DNA of 64,000 nt from positions 1,116,001 through 1,180,000 of the forward strand of contig OX044367.1 in assembly GCA_943846785.1 (NCBI GenBank), written 5' to 3'. The stretch comes from SCGC-AAA076-P13 sp905478035 (GTDB taxonomy: Bacteria; Pseudomonadota; Gammaproteobacteria; Magnimaribacterales; D2472). The notes beneath the pieces are model-generated. The model ran no database searches. It was not told the DNA's origin and saw only the letters and a list, made by a program, of their open reading frames with translations. The position numbers and the translations under genes are program-made. Each line of letters opens with the position of its first letter. Within the stretch, counting starts at the first letter, position 1. Of the stretch, positions 63,409 to 64,000 are shown in pieces.

Positions 63409-64000
63409 CTATAGGATATCCTTAGATTCCCAATCTTCCAAGAGTTTTTTTTGTTTATTTGTTAATTTTACATCATTTAATAGGTCTGGTCTTCTTAAAA
63501 AGGTTTGAATAAGAGATTTTTTATTCCTCCACTCCTCTATTTCTTGATGATTACCCGATAATAAAACATCTGGAACATTTTTATTATCAAATTCTTCAGG
63601 CCTTGTATAGGTAGGCCCTTTTAAAAGACCATTTGAAAATGTATCTTTTGTAACCGAGTCATTATTTCCAATTGCACCTGGAATATTTCTTGCAATAGCA
63701 TCTATTAGGATCATTGCAGCATATTCACCACCACTTATTATGAAATCGCCTATGGAAATTTCTTCATCAACATATGAATCTATAAATCTTTGATCTACTC
63801 CCTCATACCTTCCGCAAACAAGAGTAATATTTGATAGAGTCGATAATTCTATTACTTTATTTTGATTTAATTTTTGGCCTTGTGGAGAAAGATATATTAC
63901 TTTTCCTAAATTGTCCCTTGGAATGTCTTCAATGGATTTTTTAAGTGGCTCTGCCATCATAACCATTCCTTCACCACCTCCATATGGCTTCGAGTCTATT
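63409..64000 (-). CDS. trmD: tRNA (guanine-N1)-methyltransferase TrmD, 3' part (start beyond the right edge)
   Basis: Methylates G37 of tRNAs reading CNN codons. About 197 C-terminal residues are visible, opening at SKPYGGGEGMVMMAEPL, with YLSPQGQKLNQ, LVCGRYEGVDQRFID and SIGDFIISGGEYAAM forming the SAM-binding trefoil knot. It lies 19 bp upstream of rplS, as in the rpsP-rimM-trmD-rplS operon. Confidence 0.96.
   Translation of the reverse strand, partial: IDSKPYGGGEGMVMMAEPLKKSIEDIPRDNLGKVIYLSPQGQKLNQNKVIELSTLSNITLVCGRYEGVDQRFIDSYVDEEISIGDFIISGGEYAAMILIDAIARNIPGAIGNNDSVTKDTFSNGLLKGPTYTRPEEFDNKNVPDVLLSGNHQEIEEWRNKKSLIQTFLRRPDLLNDVKLTNKQKKLLEDWESKDIL

Overview
This window looks like chromosome from a streamlined, AT-rich marine gammaproteobacterium. 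Low GC by eye, AAA/AGA/ATA-rich codon use, tiny intergenic gaps and gammaproteobacterial gene orders (trmD-rplS-xerD-dsbC, hda-pgsA-DUF2066-purM-purN, dnaX-recR, xseA-M23 peptidase) fit a SAR86-like lineage. That placement is inference; no rRNA or marker phylogeny is available here. I see no insertion sequence, prophage, CRISPR array or rRNA operon. Seven tRNA genes (His, Arg, Pro, Asp, Val-TAC, Val-GAC, Leu), all on the minus strand, sit between operons.

Layout. 1-6012: 5' part of trigger factor, tRNA-His, glutamate dehydrogenase, a glutathione transferase and tRNA hydroxylase TrhO, an LTA-synthase-like sulfatase, tRNA-Arg and tRNA-Pro. 6092-11827: folD, DUF4389 protein, gpsA, htpG, DUF4149 protein, tRNA-Asp, tRNA-Val, an EamA exporter. 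11845-25972: xseA, M23 peptidase, TlpA-like lipoprotein, WrbA-like flavoprotein, sppA, hda, pgsA, purM, purN, dcd, recR, dnaX, recX and two envelope proteins. 26048-34011: a heat-shock hsp20 unit with a sigma-32-like promoter and structured leader, a DsbD-family reductase, membrane proteins, MscS channel, SLC13 permease, a serine hydrolase. 34092-35216: a promoter driving two tiny one-helix membrane proteins plus a pseudoazurin, then tRNA-Val and a candidate small RNA ending in a strong terminator. 35215-43886: exonuclease I, acyl-CoA dehydrogenase, LysR regulator, SDR, Ca/Na exchanger, AMP nucleosidase, MFS transporter.

43934-49797 is the most interesting unit: a tight arginine operon (argF'-argG-argBA-argC-argH) of the Xanthomonas-type N-acetylcitrulline pathway. 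It is preceded by what reads as a complete ribosome-mediated transcription attenuator: a sigma-70-like promoter, a nearly leaderless 14-codon leader peptide MINTNTRLRRVPAI with CGA, AGA and CGG arginine codons, mutually exclusive hairpins, and an intrinsic terminator just before argF'.

49811-54851 holds a Rieske oxygenase, tRNA-Leu, small membrane proteins and an acyl-CoA dehydrogenase pair, the first with a single-base frameshift. 54848-64000 is one long minus-strand operon: trmD-rplS-xerD-dsbC-alaC-hom-thrC-prfB-lysS. Its L19 carries a 66-residue acidic repeat extension, and its RF2 lacks the programmed frameshift. Many convergent genes overlap at their 3' ends, a mark of strong genome compaction.
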